The notes under the pieces are model-generated. The model searched no databases. It was not told the origin of the DNA and saw nothing but the letters and a program-made list of their open reading frames with translations. Both the position numbers and the translations under genes were made by a program. Shown here one piece after another: positions 8,880 to 16,780 of a stretch of DNA of 36,396 nt. Each line of letters begins with the position of its first letter. The first letter of the stretch is position 1. This DNA comes from Prochlorococcus sp. AG-676-M04 (GTDB lineage Bacteria > Cyanobacteriota > Cyanobacteriia > PCC-6307 > Cyanobiaceae), in assembly GCA_003210895.1 (NCBI GenBank), contig QCUB01000011.1:1-36396 (forward strand). Reading direction: 5' to 3'.

Positions 8880-9251
8880 TTATATTTCTTTTTTGATTTT
8901 TCTTGGTTTGTTTTTTTTGGGCTCTAACTTTGCTTTTTTTACACCATCTTTGACATCAATTACCTCTGGTTCCTCTGACTTTGCTTCTACTGCCTCTTCT
9001 TTAACTTCAATTACCTCTGGTTCCTCTGACTTTGCTTCTACTACCTCTTCTTTAACTTCAATTACCTCTGATTTCAAATCTAATTGCGATACTAATTTAT
9101 CCTTAGAAATATCCTCTTTTTTACTAAGAAGAAACTTTAATAAACGTTGGAATAAAAACCAACCTTTTTCTATTCTTTTTGGGCCTAAAATTATTAGAAC
9201 AATAACTGATATTACAAAAATTGCTGGAGAATTTAAACCTAAAAAATTCAT
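8880..9251 (-). CDS. TatA/TatB-like protein with acidic repeat tail
   Basis: The 123-residue product (ATG at 9251; the track's TTG lies one codon earlier) opens with a short helix, FLGLNSPAIFVISVIVLIILGPKRI. This is the TatA/B signature: a membrane helix followed by the FGP-like hinge, here LGPKR, then an amphipathic helix. The C-terminal half is an acidic-basic repeat, EEPEVIEVKEEAVEAKS and variants, ending in lysine-rich sequence. TatA/B proteins form the twin-arginine translocase. This could be a genuine Tat subunit or a paralogue; a TatC gene is not in the window. Confidence 0.8.
   Translation of the reverse strand: MNFLGLNSPAIFVISVIVLIILGPKRIEKGWFLFQRLLKFLLSKKEDISKDKLVSQLDLKSEVIEVKEEVVEAKSEEPEVIEVKEEAVEAKSEEPEVIDVKDGVKKAKLEPKKNKPRKIKKEI
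8959..9070. repeat. 51-bp tandem repeat inside the TatA/B-like gene
   Basis: Two nearly identical 51-bp units start at 8959 and 9010, and a partial third starts at 9061. Each encodes 17 residues of the acidic tail. The length keeps the frame, so copy number can vary between strains without breaking the gene. Confidence 0.9.
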
Positions 9252-9299
9252 CAATTTGAAACATTCTAAATGTACTTTAGTACATCATAAAATTTAAGG

Positions 9300-9734
9300 C
9301 TAATTATTTTCAAAAGTTGGTAAATAAAGCTCTCTATTTGAAGCAATAATACCTTCTTCTTTAAAGAAAATTTCTAATTCTTTTAAATCGCTAATATTAA
9401 TATTATCTCCGCAGTTATCTAAAATATTATTAGAAGTAAATTCCCAAAGGTCTTCTAAATATTGATCATCATCAGGAAAAGCTACAAATTTTAGATATGT
9501 ATTATTTAAAGCATATTCACTTGCAAATTCAGAATCTAATCCCTCATTTTTAGCATCACAAAAAACTTTAGCAAACCTTTTACCAACTACAGTTTGAGCA
9601 CTAGACAAATCAAGACTTCCTTGAATAGCATAAACATTATTAGGAGCAATAAAAAGAAATATTGGCAGAAGAATTGATAATAAAAGGATCAAAAATACAA
9701 AACCCAAAAAATATAATCTTTTACAAGATAGCAA
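9300..9734 (-). CDS. exported or membrane-anchored hypothetical protein
   Basis: 144 residues beginning at TTG 9734, the only plausible start because a stop lies three codons upstream. A long N-terminal hydrophobic stretch (about residues 7-30) ends at VYA-IQ, a credible signal-peptidase site. The mature part is acidic, with two cysteines (in VFCDA and LDNCGD) that could form a disulfide. No family is recognised. It lies upstream of the TatA/B-like gene on the same strand. Confidence 0.7.
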   Translation of the reverse strand: MLSCKRLYFLGFVFLILLLSILLPIFLFIAPNNVYAIQGSLDLSSAQTVVGKRFAKVFCDAKNEGLDSEFASEYALNNTYLKFVAFPDDDQYLEDLWEFTSNNILDNCGDNINISDLKELEIFFKEEGIIASNRELYLPTFENN

Positions 9735-9857
9735 AAATAGTCACTAAATTAAGACAATAAAAAGAAATCTAATTAAATTTTTTAAAAATAAAAAACAGAA
9801 CCAAATTAATGTTAATTATTCAATTTATAGTGTATATGTAAAAGTTAATATTTACAT

Positions 9858-10865
9858 ATGTCTTCAATTATAAAATTAAGAGGCAAAGGCGTATCGAAAA
9901 TAATAAATAGTAAAGTAATGTTGTCTCCTCTTGCAGGAGTTACCGATAAAATATTTAGAAAATTAGTAAGAAAATGGGCTCCTGACTCCTTACTATTTAC
10001 AGAAATGGTTAATGCGACAAGTCTAAAAAATGGATATGGTACTCAAAAAATTAAACAACTTGAATTAGAACCAGGTCCTGTAGGTGTGCAGATATTTGAT
10101 AATAGACCCTTTGCTGTTTCTGAGGCAGCAAAACTGGCAGAAGATTCAGGAGCATTTCTAATTGATATAAATATGGGCTGTCCAGTAAAAAAAATCTCAA
10201 GGAAAGGGGGTGGGAGTGCATTAATTAATGATCGTTTATTAGCTGTAGAATTAGTAAAAAGAGTTTCAAATTCTGTTACAGTCCCTGTTACAGTCAAAAC
10301 AAGGCTTGGTTGGGACAATAAAGAAGAAAATATAGAGGAATTTCTATTAAGTCTTCAAGATGCTGGAGCTGAAATGATAACCTTACATGGAAGAACGCGA
10401 AAAGAAGGATTTTCAGGCAAAGCAGACTGGGATATGATTGGAAAAATTAAAGAGCTTTTAGAAATACCCGTAATAGCAAATGGAGATATCAAGAATCCTA
10501 AGGACGCGCTTAATTGCTTAAAAAAAACAAATGCTGATGGTTTAATGATTGGGAGAGGCGTACTTGGTTCTCCATGGAAAATAGGAGAAATAGATTACTC
10601 TGTTAAAGAACTTAAAGGTTTTAAAGAACCAAATATTGAAGAAAAATTGTTATTGATTATTGAACATTTAGATGAACTTATAAAAGAAAAGGGCAGTCAT
10701 GGTTTATTAATAGCCAGAAAACATATTTCATGGAGTTGTAAAAATTTCCAAGGAGCCAACAACCTTCGTAATAAATTAGTAAGAGCAATAGACGCCAATG
10801 AGGTTAAAGAATTAATAAATAAAGCCATTAAAACTTTAAATAATGAACAAAAAACATTAACGTGA
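9858..10865 (+). CDS. dus: tRNA-dihydrouridine synthase
   Basis: This 335-residue FMN enzyme reduces uridine to dihydrouridine in tRNA with NADPH. The TIM-barrel start is MLSPLAGVTDKIFR (residues 21-34). The catalytic cysteine C108 sits in INMGCPVKK, the FMN-phosphate region is in IPVIANGDI and GLMIGRGVLGSPW, and LHGRTR carries the conserved histidine. It looks most like the DusB-type branch. Its stop overlaps the start of the next gene by 4 bases, which suggests translational coupling. Confidence 0.93.
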   Translation: MSSIIKLRGKGVSKIINSKVMLSPLAGVTDKIFRKLVRKWAPDSLLFTEMVNATSLKNGYGTQKIKQLELEPGPVGVQIFDNRPFAVSEAAKLAEDSGAFLIDINMGCPVKKISRKGGGSALINDRLLAVELVKRVSNSVTVPVTVKTRLGWDNKEENIEEFLLSLQDAGAEMITLHGRTRKEGFSGKADWDMIGKIKELLEIPVIANGDIKNPKDALNCLKKTNADGLMIGRGVLGSPWKIGEIDYSVKELKGFKEPNIEEKLLLIIEHLDELIKEKGSHGLLIARKHISWSCKNFQGANNLRNKLVRAIDANEVKELINKAIKTLNNEQKTLT

Positions 10866-11140
10866 AAATAAAAAAGTTTTTTAAAATGAAAAAAATTAGT
10901 TCAAAAACTAGTGAAAGAGTCTGTAAACATATGAATAATGATCACATTGAATCTGTACATAAATATCTGAAATACTACGGAAAAATTTCAGAATTTAAGG
11001 AAGCTTATCTCGAAGAAATTTCTAGTCAATTCATGAAAATTAAATATGATGAGAATTATGCAATTATAAATTTTAAAAATGAGATCTCAGAAGATGAAAT
11101 TCATGAAACATTAGTTTCTATGATAAGAGAAATTGAATAG
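10862..11140 (+). CDS. DUF2470-domain protein
   Basis: The 92-residue product contains the motif VCKHMNNDHIESVHKYLKY, matching the small DUF2470 domain found at the end of HugZ-like heme-binding proteins and in plastid proteins. Start choice: GTG 10862 overlaps the dus stop (GTGA), giving a coupled start. ATG 10886 would remove eight basic residues and leave the domain intact. A free-standing DUF2470 may bind tetrapyrrole-related ligands; this is inference from the family. Confidence 0.75.
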   Translation: MKIKKFFKMKKISSKTSERVCKHMNNDHIESVHKYLKYYGKISEFKEAYLEEISSQFMKIKYDENYAIINFKNEISEDEIHETLVSMIREIE

Positions 11141-11175
11141 TTTTATTTAGTCCAAAGTTCGTAAGAAAAGGACAT

Positions 11176-11340
11176 CTAAGAATTTTTCTCATAGTAATCA
11201 GTAATTACTTTACATTCTTCAAACGTAAGCGTACTCAATCTTGAACTCGCATTACATTTTAAGATTGCACAAACAGCTAACAAATCTGAGCTGTCAACAT
11301 TAAGTGCTTCGGAAAGCTCAATAACTCTTAGACCTTTCAA
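11176..11340 (-). CDS. 54-residue IF2_N-like microprotein
   Basis: Too short for the ORF track. From TTG 11340 the frame gives a 54-residue protein beginning MKGLRVIELSEALNVDSSDLL and ending at TAG 11176-11178. A stop lies three codons before the TTG. The pattern RVIELSEALNVDSSDLLAVC...STLTFEECKVI resembles the small N-terminal domain of translation factor IF-2 (IF2_N: RVYELAKELGVSSKELL..., then LTEEEA). It may be a stand-alone nucleic-acid or ribosome-binding module. Family match is by eye only. Confidence 0.6.
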   Translation of the reverse strand: MKGLRVIELSEALNVDSSDLLAVCAILKCNASSRLSTLTFEECKVITDYYEKNS

Positions 11341-11385
11341 TATTTTTTACTTAAAAATGTATTGATAAAAACATTGTACTTTGAA

Positions 11386-11631
11386 TTAATGTGCAGCATT
11401 TTTTCCTAAACCAGCTATAAATGGGAAAGCTTGTTCATCACCAAAAATATCATCATTAGAAGTTATAGGGATATCACCTTTATCCCTAATATCATTTTTA
11501 ACATCATTAGATTTTGATTCCTTAGATAAATCATTACTTAATTCGCCACCAATTTCATCGGCTAAGCAATTACTAAAACTAAAAAAAAAGGAACTAATAA
11601 AAACAAATGAAATTAAAATGATGCTTTTCAT
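11386..11631 (-). CDS. small exported hypothetical protein
   Basis: 81 residues with a clear signal peptide (MKSIILISFVFISSFFFSFSNCLA, likely cut before DEIGG). The mature part is acidic and low-complexity (SKESKSNDVKND), ending FPFIAGLGKNAAH. Not recognised; likely periplasmic or lumenal. Confidence 0.65.
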   Translation of the reverse strand: MKSIILISFVFISSFFFSFSNCLADEIGGELSNDLSKESKSNDVKNDIRDKGDIPITSNDDIFGDEQAFPFIAGLGKNAAH

Positions 11632-11727
11632 AAAAAAACTAATAAAAAATATTCTCTTACAAAAAATAAATCTTTGAAAAAAATTTAATTATATTAAAAC
11701 AATTCTAAATATATAAATGAATACAAA

Positions 11728-11964
11728 CTATTTATTTAATTTATTTCTATTCTTGAATCTTACCAAGAAATAAATTCCAATAATTATAAGAATAGCCACA
11801 GAATATTTAAAAAGAAAAACATAAACGACATAAACTAAGAAAGGAAACAAGCACGCTCTTTTAAAATTAATTTTTTGAGATGAGTTCATTTTTTTCCAAT
11901 TTAAATATTCTCTCCACTGGAATATTTTCTTCATTTTTCTTTCTTTATAATTTCGATTAAACAT
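11728..11964 (-). CDS. small membrane protein
   Basis: 78 residues: a basic, aromatic N-terminal half (FQWREYLNWKK) and two adjoining hydrophobic segments at about residues 39-67, ending in a basic tail. An internal ATG at codon 11 is an alternative start. Not recognised. Confidence 0.6.
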   Translation of the reverse strand: MFNRNYKERKMKKIFQWREYLNWKKMNSSQKINFKRACLFPFLVYVVYVFLFKYSVAILIIIGIYFLVRFKNRNKLNK

Positions 11965-12073
11965 AATTTTAAAAATATAGTTTTTATTTTTATTTTAATT
12001 AATACAAATCAACTTCAATGAATATATTTTTATTATAAATATAAACATAGTACATTTTAAAATTTTAATATAA

Positions 12074-12487
12074 ATGAAAAAAATTTGGAAAATTGAAAAA
12101 TTAGTTTTACCACAACATTCAGATCATGCAGGAGTTATGTGGCATGGTACATATTTTGATTGGCTTGAAGAAGGAAGGATCAATGCACTTTCAAAAGCAG
12201 GTATAAATTATGTTGACCTTACAGAAAATGGTTTTGACTTGCCTTTAATAGATTCTTCAATAAAATATATATCACCCTTATTTCTTGGAGATACTATAAC
12301 AATAGAAACTATATTTAAAATAAGCGAAAGTCCAAAAATAAAGATCCACTCAAAATTTATTAACAAAAGCAAAACTGTTTTGACCATAGCTGAGGTTAAT
12401 TTGGTTCTAATAAATAAAAAAAGTTTTTCCATCATAAGGAAAAGGCCTGATTTTATATCAAAAGCTTTTTTAAAATTAAACGGTTAA
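12074..12487 (+). CDS. hotdog-fold acyl-CoA thioesterase (4HBT type)
   Basis: This 137-residue protein matches the 4-hydroxybenzoyl-CoA thioesterase family: QHSDHAGVMWHGTYFDWLEEGR at residues 14-35 corresponds to the family's active-site block DxDxxGvvyhxxYxxwfExaR, with D17 or H18 at the catalytic-acid region. In cyanobacteria a protein of this family hydrolyses 1,4-dihydroxy-2-naphthoyl-CoA in phylloquinone synthesis, and this gene is a candidate for that role. No neighbouring menaquinone gene confirms it. Confidence 0.85.
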   Translation: MKKIWKIEKLVLPQHSDHAGVMWHGTYFDWLEEGRINALSKAGINYVDLTENGFDLPLIDSSIKYISPLFLGDTITIETIFKISESPKIKIHSKFINKSKTVLTIAEVNLVLINKKSFSIIRKRPDFISKAFLKLNG

Positions 12488-12540
12488 GATTATAATTAGT
12501 TAATTTATTAATTATTAGCGCAATTGAATTCTATTCACTA

Positions 12541-12741
12541 ATGAAGGATATATTTCTTGTCTTGGATTCATATCAATATAAAATGGAATCAAGTTATCAG
12601 GAAACATCTTCTCTAACTAATATTTTTACTGAAAATAAATTCATAGGATGGCTAGGTCTTTTTATTGTATTTTTTTCAATCTTTGCAATCATTATTTTTC
12701 AATTTCTTGAATGGGAAAGTAATGACAAAACTAAGGAATAA
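12541..12741 (+). CDS. small single-helix membrane protein
   Basis: 66 residues with one C-terminal transmembrane segment (FIGWLGLFIVFFSIFAIIIFQFL) and a short acidic tail (EWESNDKTKE). The ATG at codon 15 (MESSYQ) is an alternative start. Not recognised. Confidence 0.6.
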   Translation: MKDIFLVLDSYQYKMESSYQETSSLTNIFTENKFIGWLGLFIVFFSIFAIIIFQFLEWESNDKTKE

Positions 12742-12780
12742 AAAAGACTTGACTTATAATAAACATAAATATTTTATAAA

Positions 12781-13032
12781 ATGGCAATTTACCTAAAAAT
12801 AACTAATCCAACTGAAGTTGTAAAAAAAAAGACCTCTAAATGGTTAACAGATATAACACCAGAAAGAATTGATAGAAAATTAGTTGAAGACGAAGTTATT
12901 AAAGGTATTATTGAACAATTAACGTTGGAAGGTATTAAAGGTGAAATCTCAGCAATAAGTGGTTTTGATGTAAAAGACTCTAAATTAATTACAAAAAATG
13001 ATTTTATAATTAGAAAAACAAAATCTTTTTAA
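12781..13032 (+). CDS. 83-residue hypothetical protein
   Basis: A soluble small protein with mixed alpha/beta character (MAIYLKITNPTEVVKKKTSKWL...), ending IIRKTKSF. Not recognised. It lies 39 bases after the preceding small gene and 23 before the Mrr-like gene, so the three may share a transcript. Confidence 0.65.
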   Translation: MAIYLKITNPTEVVKKKTSKWLTDITPERIDRKLVEDEVIKGIIEQLTLEGIKGEISAISGFDVKDSKLITKNDFIIRKTKSF

Positions 13033-13055
13033 CTAAAAAATAATAAATAAAAATA

Positions 13056-13928
13056 ATGAATAATATTTTTATTATTTTAGTTTCTCTAATTTTTTTATTT
13101 TTGATAACTATTTTTAGAGCTTTTCTATTAAAAAAAAGAAAAGATAAATTAAATAATGCCTTAAATGCAAATTACTTCATTGAAACGATAAATAGACTTA
13201 TTGAAGAAAATAAATACAATCTATTGGAGGAAAGAATTAGATTAAAAATTATTGATGCTTATGGTAACGAAGACTTGAAAAATTGGATTGGTAATCCCCC
13301 TCTCGATGAGAAATTAATTAAGAAAAGCATCAATAATGGTTCAAAAAGGTTAAAAGAAGGTATTCCATACTTTTGGGAAAAAGTCATTTTAAAAAAATTT
13401 TCAGGTCCAGACATTTTTTTTGAAAAATGGAAAGCTTATTGCAAGATTAATCCAATTATTAATGACGAAATAATTGGTGCGAGTAGAATTTTGGAGAATG
13501 AAGACTGGTTTATATTCATAGCTAGTCAAATAGAAAAAACCTGTTTAAATTTAATAGAAAATAATACATCGAAGAATAATAATCAAAACTATAAAAAAGG
13601 AATTATATTTGAAAATCATTGTATGGAAATTCTCAAAAAGAATGGGTGGAAAGTGAAAGAAACACCTATTACCGGAGACCAAGGAGTGGATTTGATTGCC
13701 TCCATCGATAATTTAAGGATTTGTATTCAATGTAAAAATCATAAAAAAGCAGTAGGCAACAATGCTGTTCAAGAAATTTCTGCTGGTAAATTATATTGGA
13801 AAGGAACCCATGCTGTATTAGTATCAAAATCTGGTTTTACTAAATCTGCACAAAAACTAGCTAGAGCTAATAAAGTAAAACTAATAAATGATTTTGAATT
13901 AAAAGATTTAGAAAATCTACTAATTTAG
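13056..13928 (+). CDS. membrane-anchored Mrr-like restriction endonuclease-fold protein
   Basis: This 290-residue protein has an N-terminal transmembrane helix (residues 2-24), a helical middle and a C-terminal PD-(D/E)XK nuclease domain of the Mrr_cat type. E186 lies in KGIIFENHCMEIL, D212 in GDQGVDLIA, and Q225-x-K227 in ICIQCKNH, the standard QxK form of the site. A conserved serine-rich strand follows (HAVLVSKSGFTKSAQKLA). All catalytic residues are present, so it should be active. No methylase lies nearby, so a modification-dependent or non-restriction role, for example membrane-linked DNA repair, is more likely. Role is inference. Confidence 0.88.
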   Translation: MNNIFIILVSLIFLFLITIFRAFLLKKRKDKLNNALNANYFIETINRLIEENKYNLLEERIRLKIIDAYGNEDLKNWIGNPPLDEKLIKKSINNGSKRLKEGIPYFWEKVILKKFSGPDIFFEKWKAYCKINPIINDEIIGASRILENEDWFIFIASQIEKTCLNLIENNTSKNNNQNYKKGIIFENHCMEILKKNGWKVKETPITGDQGVDLIASIDNLRICIQCKNHKKAVGNNAVQEISAGKLYWKGTHAVLVSKSGFTKSAQKLARANKVKLINDFELKDLENLLI

Positions 13929-13933
13929 TTAAA

Positions 13934-14338
13934 TTACATAAGTTGGGATATCCCTTCCTTATATAAAATAAGTGTCGTAAAAATTCCAGAAGCCCATATT
14001 AAACCTCTAGCAATAGGAATATTTAAAACATAAGCGCCAATATACAAGAAACGTAAGAGAGGGTGCATCCAAGCAGCTATTAATGAGAGATTTGAATCAG
14101 GTAAAGTAATTAAACAAAGTATGCAAGCTGGAGCATGAATAGAAATGCTTTCCCAGCAATTCTGATGACACCAAACTGCTCTTTTACCAAAGTCTGGCAA
14201 TTGATCAAATAATGCTCTTGGTGCAGACATATTCTCCACAGAATAACCAGCTTTGATTCTTCCTAGAGTCAAAGGAATTGTCGATAGTAGTACAACTACA
14301 ACAGACAAGCAAAGGCTCCAAGCGAAAACTATTGGCAT
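13934..14338 (-). CDS. MAPEG-family membrane protein
   Basis: 134 residues with four hydrophobic segments. Between the first two sits AGYSVENMSAPRALFDQLPDFGKRAVWCHQNCWE, the kind of loop seen in MAPEG proteins (membrane-associated eicosanoid and glutathione metabolism), and LRFLYIGAYVLNIPIARGLIW near the end matches the family's C-terminal helix pair. Bacterial members are often uncharacterised glutathione-linked membrane enzymes. It converges on the Mrr-like gene with 5 bases between stops. Confidence 0.82.
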   Translation of the reverse strand: MPIVFAWSLCLSVVVVLLSTIPLTLGRIKAGYSVENMSAPRALFDQLPDFGKRAVWCHQNCWESISIHAPACILCLITLPDSNLSLIAAWMHPLLRFLYIGAYVLNIPIARGLIWASGIFTTLILYKEGISQLM

Positions 14339-14462
14339 ATATCTTAATTATTTAATTTAGCTTAATAAATTACTACTAATTATCGCGGAATAATATTTAA
14401 TTTTTAATTTTAAAAAATCAAAATTATAATTGTATTCATAACCTATATTAAAAAATATTCTA

Positions 14463-14591
14463 ATGGACATTTCAAAACTATTTATAATACTAATAGGAAG
14501 TATTTTAATTTATCTAACTTTTTTATTTTTAGGATTTAATTTAAGAAGTAGAAATATCAAAGCACAAAATATATCAAAAAAAGATAAATAG
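14463..14591 (+). CDS. 42-residue single-helix membrane peptide
   Basis: Below the track cut-off. ATG to TAG encodes MDISKLFIILIGSILIYL..., one transmembrane helix followed by a basic tail (NLRSRNIKAQNISKKDK). The positive-tail topology fits a bitopic membrane microprotein. Not recognised; conservation would decide whether it is real. Confidence 0.5.
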   Translation: MDISKLFIILIGSILIYLTFLFLGFNLRSRNIKAQNISKKDK

Positions 14592-14637
14592 TTGTTATTT
14601 ACTTGAAAAAATTTTTTATTATTTTTTTATCATATTT

Positions 14638-14661
14638 TGTGTAATTACAACAAATTACACA
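14638..14661. repeat. 9-bp inverted repeat, possible operator
   Basis: TGTGTAATT-ACAACA-AATTACACA is a perfect 9-bp inverted repeat in the gap between two small genes, 57 bases before the ATG at 14719. It has no T-tract directly after it, so it reads better as a protein-binding site than a terminator. It does not fit the NtcA pattern GTA-N8-TAC, because the spacing is 12. Confidence 0.55.
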
Positions 14662-14718
14662 TAATATTTTATTAAGAGAAAATTATTTTATAAAAATCTA
14701 TTCTGTTTTATATAAAAC

Positions 14719-15015
14719 ATGATGAAAAAGGTCTATAAATTTATAAAAAGTTTTTTATTCATATCATTATGGCTAATAATCTCTTCTTATTTACAAAAAT
14801 ATTGGAATACATTCCATTGGGAATATTTATACCTTAATTTAAGAACCATCTTTGATAATGAATTTTGGTTCGTTTTGGAAAGATATCTATTTGGACTTGA
14901 CCTGGGTTATTGGATAGAGGAATTATTAAAATTTTTGTCATATGAGATACCCAAAGAGACCTTTAAATATGTGCCAATATTCTTTTTCTTAAAATATATT
15001 TGGATTAAAAGATAA
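14719..15015 (+). CDS. aromatic-rich membrane-associated hypothetical protein
   Basis: 98 residues beginning with a double ATG. It has one N-terminal hydrophobic segment (FLFISLWLIISSYL), many tryptophan, tyrosine and phenylalanine residues, and an end rich in aromatics (YVPIFFFLKYIWIKR). Not recognised. Convergent with the fibrillin gene, 7 bases between stops. Confidence 0.6.
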   Translation: MMKKVYKFIKSFLFISLWLIISSYLQKYWNTFHWEYLYLNLRTIFDNEFWFVLERYLFGLDLGYWIEELLKFLSYEIPKETFKYVPIFFFLKYIWIKR

Positions 15016-15022
15016 AAACAAT

Positions 15023-15565
15023 TTAGAGAGACTCAATAAATTCTTGAAACCTTTCAAATAAGATATTGTCTTTAATTCTTCTAAGAATAAATAAAGTTCC
15101 TTTATCACCCCTACAAATTCTAAGATCATTGCTTAAAAAAGTAATTTCTAACCATCCTTTTTGTTCTTTTTTAATTATGTTTAAAGCGTTTATCTTCCTT
15201 ATTCCAATACAAGGTCCAATTATTCCAGCATGAGTAAAACTAACACCAATTTTATTTTCATTTAAAGTTCTCAATTTTGCTACTATTCCCGTTCCAATAA
15301 TTGAATTAATTCCTCTAGGTTTGAGTAAATTCAAACCATCTAGATTAAGAGGATCAAGAATTTGAAGATTATCAACTAGAGGAGAGTAATTTAGAAATGG
15401 AGCTTTTGAACTACTCCATCTAAGCTCCCATACTCCTTTTAACTTCTCAATATCCTTGCTAAGAGTAAATTTTGATTCCTTCTCTAGTTCTTCAGCCATA
15501 TTTTTAATCTTTTTTGTATTAGGACTTGAGAGGAGTAATTCCAATAATTGTTGTTCTAAATTCAT
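15023..15565 (-). CDS. PAP/fibrillin-family protein
   Basis: The 180-residue product matches the plastid-lipid-associated protein (fibrillin) family: LKGVWELRWSSSKAPFLNY near residues 42-60 is the typical first strand pair of this lipocalin-like fold, and the end RGDKGTLFILRR is the conserved closing motif. Fibrillins bind lipids or quinones at thylakoids and plastoglobules and are restricted to plastids and cyanobacteria. A second, different member is at 17899-18648. The ligand is unknown. Confidence 0.85.
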   Translation of the reverse strand: MNLEQQLLELLLSSPNTKKIKNMAEELEKESKFTLSKDIEKLKGVWELRWSSSKAPFLNYSPLVDNLQILDPLNLDGLNLLKPRGINSIIGTGIVAKLRTLNENKIGVSFTHAGIIGPCIGIRKINALNIIKKEQKGWLEITFLSNDLRICRGDKGTLFILRRIKDNILFERFQEFIESL

Positions 15566-15643
15566 TTAAAAAGATTTACAAAATGACTTGAGCAAAAATA
15601 CTTACGTTGGTGTGCTATATTCTACTGAAAATGTTTTGATTCC

Positions 15644-15928
15644 ATGACAAAAAGTTACTGGCTTAAGAAAATATCTATTCCAAATGCTGATTTATTTCTC
15701 GAATACATAAGGACAGTCTTGCCATGGATAAAATCGGTAGGTGGGGTTGTAGTAAAAAAAGACATTACTCAAAATTCCAATTCAAACAAGTGGGACGGGG
15801 GGCAACTAGGCATAGTAATAGAATTTGAATCTAAGATAGCTGCAAAAAGAGCATTTTATTCTGATGTATTTCAAGACTATTTGAGATCAAGAGATTTGAT
15901 GGAACTTGTTACAATAAGCACTCTTTGA
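15644..15928 (+). CDS. DUF1330-like ferredoxin-fold protein
   Basis: 94 residues: YWLKKISIPNADLFLEYIRTVLPWIKSVGG, then WDGGQLGIVIEFESKIAAKRAFYSDVFQDYLRSR. This order (aromatic-starting strand, helix with Y, GG, then IEFxS..AxxxFYS..Y) follows DUF1330 and related dimeric alpha-beta barrel proteins. No catalytic residue is assigned. The family assignment is by pattern. Confidence 0.7.
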   Translation: MTKSYWLKKISIPNADLFLEYIRTVLPWIKSVGGVVVKKDITQNSNSNKWDGGQLGIVIEFESKIAAKRAFYSDVFQDYLRSRDLMELVTISTL

Positions 15929-16102
15929 TATAAAAAATAAAAATAGAAAACTAATAATAATATTTGCCTACAGAAAAGAACAAATTAATTTCAACAAATT
16001 AAGTATTTATTACTAGTAGTCATTTTTTGTAATGGTTATAACTTCTTTATTCATATAATATTTAGCAAAATATAAAGTAATAATAATTAAGAATTAAATT
16101 AA

Positions 16103-16282
16103 ATGAACTACTCCACTGAACAAGAAGATTATTTAATGACAACCCCTTACACCAAAAAAATTCAAAAAAAATTTAAGGAAGTTAAAACTTTTCTTGAGAA
16201 AAATGGATTCAACTCATCTTCCCAAGGACTAATGCAGGATATTATTAGTTCTCAAGAATATATTTCCAAAAATGATTTATAA
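16103..16282 (+). CDS. 59-residue hypothetical protein
   Basis: Just below the track cut-off. Encodes MNYSTEQEDYLMTTPY..., a soluble, helical, lysine-rich protein ending SQEYISKNDL. Its upstream 170 bases hold no other gene. Not recognised. Confidence 0.55.
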   Translation: MNYSTEQEDYLMTTPYTKKIQKKFKEVKTFLEKNGFNSSSQGLMQDIISSQEYISKNDL

Positions 16283-16295
16283 AAAATTATTTTAT

Positions 16296-16466
16296 TCAAA
16301 GCGTTTTAAAATAATAAATCCCACCTATTAAGAAAGGTAATAATATTCCCAAGAATAAGAGAAATGATTTCTTAGATTCTCCCTGTGTTATTGGATTAAT
16401 TTCAGGTTCAATTGCGAATCCATTTTGTCTTCCACCGCTTTCAGTTGTATAACCTTTTTTATTCAT
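16296..16466 (-). CDS. 56-residue single-helix protein, Ssl1498-like
   Basis: Encodes MNKKGYTTESGGRQNGFAIEPEINP..., a polar N terminus followed by one transmembrane helix (FLLFLGILLPFLIGGIYYF). The phrase NGFAIEPEI followed by a single C-terminal helix recalls the cyanobacterial Ssl1498 family of small proteins, annotated as light-harvesting-like. That match is from memory and tentative. The gene is missing from the track because of its length. Confidence 0.55.
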   Translation of the reverse strand: MNKKGYTTESGGRQNGFAIEPEINPITQGESKKSFLLFLGILLPFLIGGIYYFKTL

Positions 16467-16556
16467 AACTAAAAAATTTCATATGATTATCGCATGAATA
16501 TTTTTTTGTTTAAATAATTTTTACATTTAGAAAAATTATAAATTTTCTAATGATTA

Positions 16557-16688
16557 TTATTTAATTTCAATTTTGGACTTTAATTTAGCAGCTTTCTTAA
16601 GTAAACCAACAATCTCTTTCCTACCATTGGCGTGATCTGCTCTATCAATTAAATCACTGTATCTTTTTATAATTTCTCTATGGTTCAT
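16557..16688 (-). CDS. 43-residue basic hypothetical protein
   Basis: Encodes MNHREIIKRYSDLIDRADHANGRKEIV..., soluble, strongly basic, ending KLKSKIEIK, with an amphipathic helical pattern. Not recognised; the helical amphipathicity and clean ATG support a real microprotein. Confidence 0.5.
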   Translation of the reverse strand: MNHREIIKRYSDLIDRADHANGRKEIVGLLKKAAKLKSKIEIK

Positions 16689-16780
16689 TTAATTAAATAT
16701 ATTAATACCATTATAAAAATAGAATTAATTTTTTTTTGTATAAAAGATATCACAATCGTTTTTAAATTCTCTTAAAAAAT

